From Leucobacter luti (lineage in GTDB: Bacteria > Actinomycetota > Actinomycetes > Actinomycetales > Microbacteriaceae): 64,000 bases of DNA. The stretch covers positions 1-64,000 of the forward strand of contig NZ_SHKI01000004.1 of NCBI RefSeq assembly GCF_004217175.1. The letters are read 5' to 3'. Each line of letters starts with the position of its first letter. The stretch's first letter is position 1. Below the pieces are notes generated by a model. It worked only from the letters and a program-made list of their open reading frames with translations. It was not told the DNA's origin and did no database searches. A program made the translations under genes and the position numbers. This document shows positions 46,651-57,829 of this stretch, piece by piece.

Positions 46651-47849
46651 CGAACCGGCCCCACATCTGTTTCGTCGTCGTCGTTACGGTCAAGCCCAAG
46701 GTGAGCCGCGAGATTTCCGGTCTCAGACATGTGCACCGGGTCAATCGGGCGACCCGGATCGAGGAAGCCCGGGATGCGCTTCGCCTGCGGACCGCCGTCC
46801 GCGCGCACGGTGTCGTCGAGGTCGCCGTCGATTTCGTCGTCGTGCTCGCCAAACGGCTGCGGCTCCTGGTAGACCGAGGCCTCCGGGGTCTCCGGAACCG
46901 GCGGGGCGGCGGACGCGGCAACAGCTGACGCGGCACCAGCGGCGGCGGCAGCGGCGGCGCTCACGGCGCGCGCCTCCGCGGAAGCCGCGGCGGCAGCGGC
47001 GGCCCCGGCTCCCCCGGCACCGTCTTCGACGGCGGCGGCGCCGGCCGCGGCGGCCGCGTTCGCGCGGGCGATTTCCTCGGGCGCGAGCGCCGCACGCACC
47101 ACGGCCTCGGTGGTGCGCAGCACGCGCACGCCCTCCGCGGAGAGATCGGCGACCGGGATCGACGCGGTCTCGCCGTAGCCGCCGGCCTGCTCGTCGCGCA
47201 CCACCACGCCCTGCGAGAGCTCGACCACGCGCTGCTGCATGATGTCAACGAAGGTGGCCTCGTGCGTGGCCATCACCACGGTGGTGCCCGCCGCGTTGAT
47301 TGCGCGCAACAGCTGCATGATGCCGAGACTCGTCGCGGGGTCAAGGTTGCCCGTGGGCTCGTCCGCGAGAAGGATTGCCGGCTTGTTGACGATCGCGCGC
47401 GCGATCGCGACGCGCTGCTGCTCGCCGCCCGAGAGCTCGTGCGGGAAGCGCTTCGCCTTGTTCGCGAGCCCCACCAGTTCAAGCGTGTCGGGCACGGCCT
47501 CCTGGATGAAGCCGCGCGACTTGCCGATCACCTGCAGCGAGAACGCCACGTTGTCGTACACCGTCTTGTTCGTGAGCAGACGGAAGTCCTGGAATACCGT
47601 CCCGAGGTTGCGCCGGAAGTAGGGCACCTTGCGGGACGAGATCTTGCTGAGGTCCTGCCCCAGCACATGAATCTTGCCGGCGCTGGGCTGGTCCTCGCGG
47701 AGGATCAGCCGCAGGCAGCTCGATTTGCCGGATCCGGAGGCGCCGACGATGAACACGAACTCGCCGCGGTCGACCTGCAGGTCGATCCCGTCGAGCGCGG
47801 GTTTCGCCGTTCCCCGGTACTTTTTGGTGACGTTCTCAAAGAGGATCAT
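46647..47849 (-). CDS. ftsE: Cell-division ATP-binding protein FtsE with long C-terminal extension
   Basis: ABC-type ATPase of the FtsEX division complex. The ATPase domain is canonical: Walker A GASGSGKS (36-43), signature LSGGEQQ (139-145), Walker B ILLADEP (159-165), ending near 225 where FtsE normally stops (about 229 aa). Here 175 further residues follow: a segment about 230-260, an Ala-rich run (about 260-315), and an acidic tail with [19 protein letters not shown] and a terminal [12 protein letters not shown]. Frame and coding composition continue smoothly into ftsX, so this is not a read-through artefact. Role of the tail unknown. Confidence 0.94.
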   Translation of the reverse strand: MILFENVTKKYRGTAKPALDGIDLQVDRGEFVFIVGASGSGKSSCLRLILREDQPSAGKIHVLGQDLSKISSRKVPYFRRNLGTVFQDFRLLTNKTVYDNVAFSLQVIGKSRGFIQEAVPDTLELVGLANKAKRFPHELSGGEQQRVAIARAIVNKPAILLADEPTGNLDPATSLGIMQLLRAINAAGTTVVMATHEATFVDIMQQRVVELSQGVVVRDEQAGGYGETASIPVADLSAEGVRVLRTTEAVVRAALAPEEIARANAAAAAGAAAVEDGAGGAGAAAAAAASAEARAVSAAAAAAAGAASAVAASAAPPVPETPEASVYQEPQPFGEHDDEIDGDLDDTVRADGGPQAKRIPGFLDPGRPIDPVHMSETGNLAAHLGLDRNDDDETDVGPVR

Positions 47850-47960
47850 GACGCCTCGACACTACGCTGAGACCCGCTCCCGTGGCTGCAGGCGCGCTGA
47901 GATACGCCCGCTTCGGAGGGTGAACACTCGGGAAGCAGCGCGTCCCGGTACGCCGCCGCG

Positions 47961-49070
47961 CTACTGCGCGCGCGAGAGCGAGCGCCAGCGGATCCCCGCG
48001 GCGATGAAGCCGTCGAGGTCGCCGTCGAACACGGCGTCCGGCTGCGTCGATTCGTATCCGGTGCGCAGATCCTTCACGAGCTGCTGGCCGTAGAGGAAGT
48101 ATGAGCGGATCTGGTCGCCCCAGCTCGCGGTGATGCTGCCGGCGAGCTCCTTCTTCTTGGCGGCCTCCTGCTCGCGCTGCAGCAGCAGCAGGCGGGTCTG
48201 CAGCACCCGCATCGCCGCGGCGCGGTTCTGGATCTGCGACTTCTCGTTCTGCATCGAGACAACGAGGCCCGTGGGAATGTGCGTGAGGCGCACCGCCGAG
48301 TCGGTCGTGTTCACCGACTGGCCGCCCGGACCCGACGAGCGATACACGTCGACGCGGATGTCGTTCTCGGGGATCTCCACCTCGGTGGCCTCTTCGAGCA
48401 GCGGGATCACCTCGACGCCGGCAAAGCTTGTCTGGCGCTTGTCGGCGGACCCGAAGGGGCTGATCCGCGCGAGGCGGTGCGTGCCGGCCTCGACGGAGAG
48501 CGTGCCGAACGCGTACGGAGCGTCGACCTCGAACGTCGCCGACTTGATCCCGGCCCCCTCGGCGTACGAGGTGTCCATGACCTTGGTCTTGTAGCCGTGG
48601 TGCTCAGCCCAGCGCAGGTACATGCGCAGCAGCATCTCGGCGAAGTCGGTGGCGTCGTCGCCGCCGGCACCCGAGCGGATCGTCACCACGGCGGCGCGCT
48701 CGTCGTACTCCCCCGACAGCATCGTCTGCACCTCGAGGTTCTGGATCACGGCTTCAAGCGCCGCGAGCTCCTCGGTGGCCTCGACCGCCGACTCCTCGTC
48801 TTCGGCCTCAAGCGCGAGCTCGATGAGCACTTCGAGGTCGTCGAGGCGCGACTCAACCGCGCGCAGCCGCTTCACCCGCGCCTGCCGGTGCGACAGCCCG
48901 CTCGTGACCTCCTGCGCCGCGGCGGGGTCGTCCCACAGGTTCGGTGCGGCCGCCTGCTCTTCGAGCTCGATGATCTCGCGGTCGAGGCGAGGCAGGTCCA
49001 TGACGGCCGCAATGTCGGCGTAGGTCGCGCGCAGCGCACGAATGCGGGCGTTGAAATCAAGTTCAAGCAT
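47961..49070 (-). CDS. prfB: Peptide chain release factor 2
   Basis: Terminates translation at UGA and UAA. ATG 49070 gives 369 aa ([15 protein letters not shown]). The stop-codon tripeptide SPF is at 204-206 and GGQ at 249-251. There is no programmed +1 frameshift: the protein reads in one frame from its start. First gene of the prfB-ftsE-ftsX-smpB series. Confidence 0.96.
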   Translation of the reverse strand: MLELDFNARIRALRATYADIAAVMDLPRLDREIIELEEQAAAPNLWDDPAAAQEVTSGLSHRQARVKRLRAVESRLDDLEVLIELALEAEDEESAVEATEELAALEAVIQNLEVQTMLSGEYDERAAVVTIRSGAGGDDATDFAEMLLRMYLRWAEHHGYKTKVMDTSYAEGAGIKSATFEVDAPYAFGTLSVEAGTHRLARISPFGSADKRQTSFAGVEVIPLLEEATEVEIPENDIRVDVYRSSGPGGQSVNTTDSAVRLTHIPTGLVVSMQNEKSQIQNRAAAMRVLQTRLLLLQREQEAAKKKELAGSITASWGDQIRSYFLYGQQLVKDLRTGYESTQPDAVFDGDLDGFIAAGIRWRSLSRAQ

Positions 49071-49138
49071 GATGCACGAGTCTACCGCGCTGCGGCCCCG
49101 CTCCGGCGTCGGTTTCTGGCGCGCGACCGGGCGCCGGC

Positions 49139-50584
49139 TTAGATCACCGCCTCGGCGTCGTGGCGCACGTGGTCCCGGGCGGGCGCCGCAACGCGCGCGG
49201 CAGCGAGCAGCTCCACGGCGGCGACCAGCTCGGCCTCGGGTGCCGTGAACGGCAGGCGCACGAAGCGTTCGAAGACCCCGGGGCTCCCAAACCGCGGACC
49301 GGGCGTGAGCCGCACCCCGCGGCTGGCCGCCTCGCGGCTGAGTGCCGAGCTGCGTGGTTCGCCAATGTCCACCCACGTGCACACGCCGCCGCTTGCCGGG
49401 CTGGCCGCCCAGCCGGGGAGCCGTGCCGCGAGCTGCTCGGACAGCACCCGGTGCTTCGCGGTGAGCTCGCGGCGGCGGTCGTCGAGCACGTCGTCGTAGC
49501 GCTCAAGCGCGAGCGCCGCGGTCGCTTGTTCCCAGGCGCCCGTGCCGAGATCGCTCACGCGCCGCGAGGCCTCGAGCCTGGCGATGAGATCCGGCGTCGC
49601 CCGGATCCAGCCGACCCGCAGGCCGCCCCAGACCGTCTTGCCGAGCGAGCCGACCGTGATGATCGCGTCGCACTGGTGCGGCAACTCGGCCGCGGCGGCA
49701 AACGGCTCAACCAGGCGCGATTCGCCGAGCACCAGCTCCGCGGTGGTCTCGTCCGCGATGACGTGCGTGCCCGCGGCGCTGAGCGCGTGGATGAGCCGGC
49801 TCCTGAGCTCGCGGGGCATGCTCAGCCCCGTTGGATTGTGGTGGTCCGGGATCAGGTAGGCGAGGCGCGGCGCCACCCGCCCGGCGATGTCGAGCACCGA
49901 CGCCTCGTCGGAGCCGAGCCGCCCCACCGGCAGCTCGGCGACGAGCGCGCCCGTTGCGGCGAGCGCCTCGCGGGCGTGCGGGTAGCTGGGCGACTCAATG
50001 AGCGCGCGGTCGCCGCGGGAGAGCAGGGTGCGCGCCACGAGGAAGATTGCGTGCTGCGCGCCGAGCGTGACCATGATCTGCTCGGGCACGGTGGGGAGCC
50101 CGCGGCGGGTGAAGCGGTCTGAGATGACCTGACGCAGCTCGGGAAGCCCGATGGTGTCGTACCCGGGCTGGGCGAAGAGCCCGGGGAACTCGGCGAGGGC
50201 CCGCTCCCCCAGCGCAGGGAGCCCGGCCCAGCTCGCGGGGCACGCGGTCGACAGGTCGATCTGCGCGGGGTGCGAGCCGGCCGGCCCCTCGGCAGTGAGC
50301 GCCGCGTCGGGGCGCGGCGAGCGCACCACGGTGCCGGAGCCGCGACGTGAGAGCGCGGTGCCGGTCTCGCGCAGGCGCCGGTAGCTGGCCGCGACGGTGG
50401 TGCGGCTCACGCCCAGCTCGTCGGCGAGCGGGCGTTCGGCGGGGAGCGCGGTCCCCGGCGTGATCGCGCCGTCGCGCACGAGCACGCCGATGCTGTCGCC
50501 GAGTTCCTCGTAGCCGTGGCCGGAGCCGCGCCACTCCCCGAGCAGCTGGGTGAGGCGGCGGGCGGACAGGCGCTGCGCAATCAT
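49139..50584 (-). CDS. MocR-type regulator (GntR helix-turn-helix fused to aminotransferase domain), YczR-like
   Basis: A 481-aa regulator. Start ATG 50584 ([18 protein letters not shown]). Residues about 12-80 form a GntR winged helix ([30 protein letters not shown]); about 110-470 is a fold-type-I PLP domain with the PLP lysine in [15 protein letters not shown]. It acts as a PLP-sensing transcription factor, not an enzyme. It diverges from a yczE gene 62 bp away; YczR/YczE pairs are a described MocR subgroup, so yczE is the expected target. Confidence 0.92.
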   Translation of the reverse strand: MIAQRLSARRLTQLLGEWRGSGHGYEELGDSIGVLVRDGAITPGTALPAERPLADELGVSRTTVAASYRRLRETGTALSRRGSGTVVRSPRPDAALTAEGPAGSHPAQIDLSTACPASWAGLPALGERALAEFPGLFAQPGYDTIGLPELRQVISDRFTRRGLPTVPEQIMVTLGAQHAIFLVARTLLSRGDRALIESPSYPHAREALAATGALVAELPVGRLGSDEASVLDIAGRVAPRLAYLIPDHHNPTGLSMPRELRSRLIHALSAAGTHVIADETTAELVLGESRLVEPFAAAAELPHQCDAIITVGSLGKTVWGGLRVGWIRATPDLIARLEASRRVSDLGTGAWEQATAALALERYDDVLDDRRRELTAKHRVLSEQLAARLPGWAASPASGGVCTWVDIGEPRSSALSREAASRGVRLTPGPRFGSPGVFERFVRLPFTAPEAELVAAVELLAAARVAAPARDHVRHDAEAVI

Positions 50585-50602
50585 GGGGCCACTATAGACA
50601 GA

Positions 50603-50626
50603 TTGGCATCTTGAACACCAGGCCAA
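50603..50626. promoter_or_regulatory. Candidate MocR site between the divergent regulator and yczE
   Basis: The 62-bp gap is A+T-rich for this genome and carries TTGGC (50603-50607) and GCCAA (50622-50626) 14 bp apart, plus similar TTGAACACC and TTGAAGTGG elements. Arms are short, so this is tentative, but any MocR operator must lie in this gap. Confidence 0.4.
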
Positions 50627-50646
50627 ATTGAAGTGGACTGATCACC

Positions 50647-51288
50647 ATGCTCGCACGCCTGTCTCGCCTCATCCCCGGACTCCTGCTCTACGGCTTCGCC
50701 GACGCGCTCATGATCCGCGCCGCCGTCGGCGTCGATCCGTGGACCGTCTTTGCGCAGGGCGTCTCGCTCCACACCCCGCTCAGCATCGGGATCCTCACGA
50801 ACATCATCGGCCTCGGCGTGCTGCTGCTCTGGATCCCGCTGCGGCAGCGGCCCGGCCTCGGCACGGTGCTGAATATTCTGCTCGTCGGCCCCAGCATCGA
50901 CCTCGGGCTGTGGCTCCTCCCCGCCCCAGAGGCGCTCTGGTCGCGGATCGCGTACTTCACGGCCGGCCTGCTGCTGCTCGCCGTCGCGAGCGGCATCTAC
51001 ATCGGCGCACGGCTCGGCCCCGGCCCGCGCGACGGTCTCATGACGGGCATCCACGCGCGCTTCGGGATCCCCATCTGGGTGGGCCGCACGGGCGTCGAGC
51101 TCACGGTACTCGCGATCGGCTGGCTCCTCGGTGGCAACGTGGGCCTCGGCACCGCCGCGTTCGCGATCCTCATCGGCCCGCTGTGCGGGATCACGCTCCC
51201 GCTCCTCGACCCGGTCACCCGACGCGAGCGGCGCGAGGCCGCACAGCGCACGCAGGCCGCCGAGGTGAGCTCCACCCCGGCGGCCTGA
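50647..51288 (+). CDS. yczE: YczE/YyaS/YitT-family membrane protein
   Basis: A 213-aa protein with five to six hydrophobic helices. Typical signatures are GFADALMIRAAVGVDPWTVFAQGVS and LLVGPSIDLGLWLLP, then GLMTGIHARFGIPIWVGRTGVELT. The biochemical function of the family is unknown; in Bacillus a homologue affects lipopeptide production. Divergent MocR gene suggests PLP-linked control. Confidence 0.88.
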   Translation: MLARLSRLIPGLLLYGFADALMIRAAVGVDPWTVFAQGVSLHTPLSIGILTNIIGLGVLLLWIPLRQRPGLGTVLNILLVGPSIDLGLWLLPAPEALWSRIAYFTAGLLLLAVASGIYIGARLGPGPRDGLMTGIHARFGIPIWVGRTGVELTVLAIGWLLGGNVGLGTAAFAILIGPLCGITLPLLDPVTRRERREAAQRTQAAEVSSTPAA

Positions 51289-51306
51289 CGCGCGATCGTT
51301 TTGCAG

Positions 51307-52731
51307 CTACTCCTGGTGCTCGCCCTCCGGCACCTTGTTGTAGCCGGTGACCGGCTGCGACTCGTCGAACGCCGCGGCCTTGCGCTTGAAGCCGCGAGTC
51401 ATGAACAGCAGGTAGACGAAGCCGATCGCGGTCCAGGCGAGACCACCGATCAGCGCGTCGGCGTGCAGGTTTGCCCACAGCACACCCGTGAGCACCATGC
51501 CGATGCCGGGCATCACGATGTACTTGAAGATGTCGCCGGGGGTCTTGCGGCGTCCCTGCTTGATCGCGAACCAGGCGATCACCGAGATGTTCACCGCGGT
51601 GAACGCGATGAGCGCACCGAAGTTAATGAACGCGGCGATCATCTCGAGCGTGAAGGCGATCGCGAGCAGGCAGACCGCGCCGGTGAGCACGATGTTGAAG
51701 GTGGGGGTGTGCGTCTTCGGGTTGATGTAGCCGAAGGTCTTCTTGGGGAGCACGTTGTTGCGGCCCATCACGAGCAGCATGCGCGACACCGAGGCGTGCG
51801 ACGCGAGTCCCGACGCGAGCGTCGCAGCGAAGCCGGCGGCGGTGAGCACTGCCTGCAGCACGGGGCCACCGACGAACTGGCCGATGAGCGGCAGCGTCGA
51901 ATCCTCGACATACTGCATGTCCCCGCCGGGGGCGAACACGTTCCAGTCGGGGAAGCGGAGCTGCGTGAAGTACCCGGCGATGAGGAAGATCGCGCCGCCC
52001 AGGATCACGGTGAGCAGGATCGCGCGCGGCACAATCTTCGGGCTCTTCGCTTCCTCCACGTACATCGTCACCGCGTCGAAGCCGATGAACGAGAAGCACA
52101 CGATCGTCGCCCCCATGAGCACGGCGCCCATGGTCACACCGTCGTGGATGAACGGCTGCACCGACGCGACGGTGCCGGTCCCCTCGCCCGCCGCGAGCTG
52201 CGCCCACACCATGACCACGAAGACGGTCATCACGATGATCGAGAACACGAGCAGGATCATGTTGAGGTTCGAGGTGCCACGCATGGTGAAGTAGATCACG
52301 CTCGTGACGAGGACGCAGTACAGCACCACCCAGATCCAGCCGGGGATGCCGGGGAACACCGCTTCAAGGTAGCTGCGAATAATGAGGCAGTTCACCATCG
52401 GGAGCAGCATGTAGTCGATCAGCGAGGTCCAGCCGACCATGAAGCCGACGTTCGGGTGGATCGACTCGCGCACGTACGTGTACGCGGACCCCGCGCTGGG
52501 GATCGCCCCGGCCATCTTGCCGTAGCTCACCGCCGTGAACACCATCACGATGAGCGCGACGAGGTAGGCGAGCGGCACCACGTTGTTCGTGTCGCGGGCG
52601 ACCATACCGAACGTGTCGAACACCACGGTCGGGGTCATGTATCCGAGGCCGAGGCCCACGATGGCCCACAGCCCGAGGTTGCGCTTCAGTGCTCCACCGC
52701 GCTTTGCCGCGGGCATCAACGTCTTCGTCAT
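51307..52731 (-). CDS. APC-superfamily amino acid/polyamine permease (PuuP-like)
   Basis: A 474-aa protein with 12 hydrophobic segments. The N-terminal consensus LGLWAIVGLGLGYMTPTVVFDTFGMV and FSFIGFDAVTMYVEEAKSPK fit the putrescine importer branch of the APC family. It sits beside an ABC polyamine importer and an aminotransferase, which supports putrescine or a related amine as substrate. It is transcribed from the gap after 52731, separated from potC by a strong terminator. Confidence 0.88.
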   Translation of the reverse strand: MTKTLMPAAKRGGALKRNLGLWAIVGLGLGYMTPTVVFDTFGMVARDTNNVVPLAYLVALIVMVFTAVSYGKMAGAIPSAGSAYTYVRESIHPNVGFMVGWTSLIDYMLLPMVNCLIIRSYLEAVFPGIPGWIWVVLYCVLVTSVIYFTMRGTSNLNMILLVFSIIVMTVFVVMVWAQLAAGEGTGTVASVQPFIHDGVTMGAVLMGATIVCFSFIGFDAVTMYVEEAKSPKIVPRAILLTVILGGAIFLIAGYFTQLRFPDWNVFAPGGDMQYVEDSTLPLIGQFVGGPVLQAVLTAAGFAATLASGLASHASVSRMLLVMGRNNVLPKKTFGYINPKTHTPTFNIVLTGAVCLLAIAFTLEMIAAFINFGALIAFTAVNISVIAWFAIKQGRRKTPGDIFKYIVMPGIGMVLTGVLWANLHADALIGGLAWTAIGFVYLLFMTRGFKRKAAAFDESQPVTGYNKVPEGEHQE

Positions 52732-52850
52732 GTGCTCTCCTTGAAACGGGAGTCGCCCGGGCCTGATCGCCCCGCTGCGACATATGCTTCGGCGTGACCT
52801 GGTCTCGCCAAGGAGACATCTTCCTCCCGTTCAGCAGCCCACGCAAAACG

Positions 52851-52887
52851 CAGGGGCCCCGCCGAAGATTCTTCGGCGGGGCCCCTG
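52851..52887 (-). terminator. Terminator of the potDABC operon
   Basis: A perfect 17-bp stem (52851-52867 with 52871-52887, 3-nt loop); on the minus strand GCGTTTTGCG follows. It begins 20 bp past the potC stop. Confidence 0.88.
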
Positions 52888-52907
52888 ATCATGCGGTTCG
52901 ATGCACG

Positions 52908-53708
52908 CTACCTGCGCGCGAGGCGCTTCTGCTTGTTGATGTTGACCATCTGCACGATGATCACGAGCAGCAGCGCTCCGACAAACACGATCGACGCGAG
53001 CACGTTCGCCTGCGCCGGAACACCCTTGAGCGCCGACACGTAGATGAACTTGGGGAACGTGGTCGCGGTGCCCGAGTTGAAGTTCGTGATGATGAAGTCA
53101 TCGAACGACAGCGCGAAGCTCAGGAGCGCCGCACCGATGATGCCGGGCATGAGCATCGGCAGCGTGATCCGCCAGAACACCTGACCGGGGCCGGCGTAGA
53201 GATCGCGCCCGGCCTCCTCGATCGCCGGGTTGAGGCTCGCCACGCGCGCCTTCACCGCCACCACCACGTACGAGATGCAGAACATCGTGTGCGCGAGGAT
53301 GATCGTGCCGAGGCCCTTCTCCACGCCGGCGAGCAGGAACTGCGCCGCGAGGCCCGCGCCGAGCACGACCTCGGGAGTCGCCATCGGCGTGAACAGCAGC
53401 AGGCTGACCGTGGAGCGGAACTTGAAGCGGTAGCGCACGAGCGCCAACGCGATCATGGTGCCCAGCACAGTGGCGATCACCGTGGCGACCACCCCGACCA
53501 GGATCGAGTTGCCGAACGCGGTACACACCTGCGGCGCACCGCACGGGTTCTGCCAGTTGTCGAGCGTGAAGCCGCGCCACAGGATGTTGTTGCGGCCGGA
53601 GTCGTTGAACGAGAACAGGATGACGTGCGCGATCGGCAGCAGCAGATACACGAGCGCGATGGTCGCGACGACGGGAACAAACGCCTTCCCCAGGCTGAAA
53701 CCCTTCAC
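52908..53708 (-). CDS. potC: ABC transporter permease, spermidine/putrescine type (PotC)
   Basis: Second permease of the importer, 266 aa, six hydrophobic segments. The EAA loop reads EEAGRDLYAGPGQVFWRITLPMLMPGI. Starts inside the potB stop (overlap). Last gene of the operon. Confidence 0.92.
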   Translation of the reverse strand: MKGFSLGKAFVPVVATIALVYLLLPIAHVILFSFNDSGRNNILWRGFTLDNWQNPCGAPQVCTAFGNSILVGVVATVIATVLGTMIALALVRYRFKFRSTVSLLLFTPMATPEVVLGAGLAAQFLLAGVEKGLGTIILAHTMFCISYVVVAVKARVASLNPAIEEAGRDLYAGPGQVFWRITLPMLMPGIIGAALLSFALSFDDFIITNFNSGTATTFPKFIYVSALKGVPAQANVLASIVFVGALLLVIIVQMVNINKQKRLARR

Positions 53709-54568
53709 AGGAGGTCCTCCGCCCCGCTCTTGCGCACGTAGGTCGCCACGATCACGAGGATCACGACCATCAGGATGATCGACAGCGTCGCCGCCATCGG
53801 ATAGTTCTGGGTTTGCAGGAAGTTGGATTCGATGACGTTACCGATCATCGTGGTCGACGTCCCGCCCAAGAACTCGCGCGACGCGTTCACGTAGTCGCCC
53901 GACATCGGGATGAAGCTCAGCAGCGTGCCGGAGACGATGCCGGGCATCGACAGGGGCAGGGTCACGCGCCTGAACGTGGTCACCGGTGACGCGTACAGGT
54001 CGGATCCCGCCTCCAGCAGGCGCATGTCGAGCGCCTGCAGCGACGAGAACATCGGCAGCACCATGAACGGGATGAAGTTGTACACCAGACCGAAGATCAC
54101 CGAGAAGTGCGTGCCGACCAGCTCGCTCGGCAGGATCGACTTCCACGCGAGGGTGCGCAGCAGGAAGCTGATGAAGAACGGGGCGACCACGAGGATCAGC
54201 AGGATCCCCTGCAGCATCGGCCGCGACCGCACCTTCACGCCGATGAGGTAGGCGACCGGGTAGCTGATGCAGAGCCCGATCACCGTGGCGACAATCGCGT
54301 AAATGAACGAGCGGAGCAGGTGCGGCCAGTACTCCTGCAGCGCAGCCCAGTAGTTCGAGAACTGCAGGGCGGCAACGTACTGCCCGATCCCGCCGCTGTC
54401 GGCGGGTGCCTGCAGCGACGTGATCGCGAGCTGCACAAACGGCGCGACGAAGAACAGCAGCATGTAGGCGATGCCGGGGGCGAGCAGCAGGAGGGCGATC
54501 CAGCCCCGCTTGCGCGGGGCTTGCTCAACGACCTTCGTTGGGCCCCCGGAGAAGGCGGTAAAAGCCAT
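53705..54568 (-). CDS. potB: ABC transporter permease, spermidine/putrescine type (PotB)
   Basis: First permease, 287 aa, six hydrophobic segments, EAA loop LEAGSDLYASPVTTFRRVTLPLSMPGI. FIPMSGDYVNAS in the last third is typical of PotB/PotH. Start is 11 bp past the potA stop. Confidence 0.92.
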   Translation of the reverse strand: MAFTAFSGGPTKVVEQAPRKRGWIALLLLAPGIAYMLLFFVAPFVQLAITSLQAPADSGGIGQYVAALQFSNYWAALQEYWPHLLRSFIYAIVATVIGLCISYPVAYLIGVKVRSRPMLQGILLILVVAPFFISFLLRTLAWKSILPSELVGTHFSVIFGLVYNFIPFMVLPMFSSLQALDMRLLEAGSDLYASPVTTFRRVTLPLSMPGIVSGTLLSFIPMSGDYVNASREFLGGTSTTMIGNVIESNFLQTQNYPMAATLSIILMVVILVIVATYVRKSGAEDLL

Positions 54569-54579
54569 GGTCGCCTCCC

Positions 54580-55761
<1,182 letters not shown>

Positions 55762-55763
55762 CG

Positions 55764-56972
55764 CTACAGCCCCAATACGTTCTGGAACTCGGTCGAGTAC
55801 TTCTTGTCCTCTTCCGGGCTGAGCGTGCGGAAGTTGTGGAGGTGCTTCCAGTCCTCTTCGCTCGGGAAAATGAGCGGGTTGTCCGCGTTCTCGGGGTTGA
55901 TCTTCTGCATCGCTTCCTGCGTTCCCTTCACCGGCGGGATAAAGGTCACGTAGTCGGCCACCTCCGCCATCACCTCCGGGTCGTAGTAGTAGTTGATCAG
56001 CTCTTCAACCTTCTTCTTCGACTCCGCGCTCGTGCCGTTCGGCACCGTGAACGAGTCGGCCGCGACCATGCCGCCGGACTCCGGAATCTCGAGGGTCCAC
56101 TGGTTGTCGTTCTCGGCGTTGAGCATCACCACGTCGCCCGTCCACGCCATCGCCGCGAGCGCGTCGCCCGTGATGAGGTCCTGCGTGTAGCTGTTCCCCT
56201 TCACGTTGCCGATCTGACCGCTTTTCAGTGCGTCGTCGAGCCACGCGAGCGCCGCATCAAATTCCGCGTCGCCCCAGTCGCCGGCCGGGTCGGTGCCGAG
56301 GCCAGCCATCACCATGCCCATCGTGTCGCGCATCTCGCTGAGCACCACCACCTTGCCCTTGAGCTCGGGACGGAGGAAGTCGTCGAGGGTCTTGATGCCC
56401 TGCGGCACCTCCTTGGTGTTCCACACCCAGCCGGAGGCGGGCAGCTGCCACGGGACCGTGAACTTGCGCCCGGGATCGACGTCGAGCGCGTCCCACTGCG
56501 CGTCGACCAAGTTCGCTTTCACGTTGGGCAGGTTCGCGTAGTCGAACTCCTGCACCTGCTCGTCCTGGATCAGGCGGCCGTTCATCCAGTCGGTAAACGT
56601 GACCGTGTCGTAGCCGGTGAACTGGCCGAGCTTCAGCTGGTCCTTGATCTTGCCGTAGAACGTGTTGTTATCGTCGATGTCCTCGATGTAGTCGACGTTG
56701 AATCCCGACTGCTCCATGAAGGTCTCGAGCGACGGGAACACCCCAGCCGCCTCGTCAAAGTCGAGGTAGTACGTCCAGTTGCCCCAGACGATGCCGGGGT
56801 TGTCCCCGCTCCCACCGCCTCCCCCGCCGGGCGCGCACGCGGCGAGGCCCAGAGCGCCCGCGCCTGCCGCGCCGGCGGCCGCACCGCGCAGCAACTGCCG
56901 GCGGTTCATTTGCGCTCCGCGAAGCAACTGCACGATATTACGGACAATGGGGTCTTCGGACTGACGGACCAT
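55764..56972 (-). CDS. potD: Polyamine ABC transporter substrate-binding lipoprotein (PotD-like)
   Basis: Surface receptor of the importer. ATG 56972 has AGGGAGA upstream and gives 402 aa. The signal is Tat-type with a lipobox: twin Arg at 24-25 (NRRQLLRG) and Cys46 in LAACAPGG. The mature part is a type II periplasmic-binding fold (IVWGNWTYYLDFDEAAG..., TFTDWMNGRLIQDEQ, VPWQLPASGWVWNTKEVP). First gene of potDABC. Ligand could be putrescine, spermidine or a related cation; context favours a diamine. Confidence 0.92.
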   Translation of the reverse strand: MVRQSEDPIVRNIVQLLRGAQMNRRQLLRGAAAGAAGAGALGLAACAPGGGGGGSGDNPGIVWGNWTYYLDFDEAAGVFPSLETFMEQSGFNVDYIEDIDDNNTFYGKIKDQLKLGQFTGYDTVTFTDWMNGRLIQDEQVQEFDYANLPNVKANLVDAQWDALDVDPGRKFTVPWQLPASGWVWNTKEVPQGIKTLDDFLRPELKGKVVVLSEMRDTMGMVMAGLGTDPAGDWGDAEFDAALAWLDDALKSGQIGNVKGNSYTQDLITGDALAAMAWTGDVVMLNAENDNQWTLEIPESGGMVAADSFTVPNGTSAESKKKVEELINYYYDPEVMAEVADYVTFIPPVKGTQEAMQKINPENADNPLIFPSEEDWKHLHNFRTLSPEEDKKYSTEFQNVLGL

Positions 56973-57359
56973 GAGAGATCTCCCTTGGTTTCTCATAGGC
57001 GAACCGACAACGCGCACAAACGGCGACGGTGCCGGGTGGTGTTTTGAGAATGGCACAGAGTGTGTGCCGATGCAAAGCTCGAAACCTCTGGAACCACAAT
57101 TCTTCATTCAACAGCAACAAAACCCGCGAAAACCAGCGGCTTTCTGGTGCGATCCGCACAGCCCGCCAGGTCGGCCGGGGTACACGCCGACCCCAGTCGG
57201 GGGCGCACACCGGCCGCGGTCGGTGGCGCACGCCGGGCCACGGCACCGGCAGCCGCGGAGCAGCCCAAACACCCGCGAGATGTGGAAATCATCAGAATTC
57301 GACGCGCTTAACTTCGGATTCCTTTGCTTTTTCAGGTTCCCACTGCAAGAATCAGTAAT
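56973..57359. other. Divergent promoter region between potD and the Lrp gene
   Basis: About 390 bp without a gene. It must hold both promoters and probably Lrp sites. The outer parts are A+T-rich for this genome (for example AATTCTTCATTCAACAGC near 57098 and GAAATCATCAGAATTCG near 57285); the middle is G+C-rich with short repeats such as GGCGCACACCGG/GGCGCACGCCGG. No clear long dyad was seen. Confidence 0.5.
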
Positions 57360-57827
57360 GTGAGCAGCAAACGCACGTCGCCAGCGCTCGACGCAACGTC
57401 GAAAGCGATCATTGAGCAACTCCAGCGCGATGGTCGCCGTTCGTACGCCGAAATCGGAAAGGCGGTCGGCCTCAGCGAGGCCGCCGTCCGCCAGCGCGTG
57501 CAAAAGCTCACGGATACCGGGGTCATGCAGATTGTTGCAGTGACCGACCCCATGCGACTCGGCTTCAGCCGACAAGCAATGCTCGGTATCCGGGTCTCCG
57601 GAGACACCCGCGTCGTCGCTGATCAGCTGGCAGCAATGCCCGAGATCAGTTACGTCGTGCTCAGCGCGGGTTCATTCGACATCCTTGTCGAGGTCGTCTG
57701 TGAGGACGATGATGGACTCATCGAACTGCTGAACGAAAAGGTTCGCGCAGTCGAGGGTGTCGCCGCTACGGAGACGTTCGTATACCTCCAACTCACCAAA
57801 CAGAAATACGATTGGGGAACCAGATAA
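57360..57827 (+). CDS. Lrp/AsnC-family transcriptional regulator
   Basis: A 155-aa regulator. GTG 57360 is chosen because the product then begins shortly before the helix-turn-helix (about 20-62; RSYAEIGKAVGLSEAAVRQRVQKLTDTGV). A RAM/ligand domain follows (about 72-150). There is no good ribosome site. It ends 2 bp before the aminotransferase and diverges from the pot operon, so it is the likely regulator of both. The ligand may be an amine or amino acid. Confidence 0.9.
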   Translation: MSSKRTSPALDATSKAIIEQLQRDGRRSYAEIGKAVGLSEAAVRQRVQKLTDTGVMQIVAVTDPMRLGFSRQAMLGIRVSGDTRVVADQLAAMPEISYVVLSAGSFDILVEVVCEDDDGLIELLNEKVRAVEGVAATETFVYLQLTKQKYDWGTR

Positions 57828-57829
57828 CC

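Noticed and set aside
48980..49070. Programmed +1 frameshift in prfB
   Set aside because: The reading frame is continuous from ATG 49070; no CTT-TGA-C type slippery site interrupts it near codon 26.
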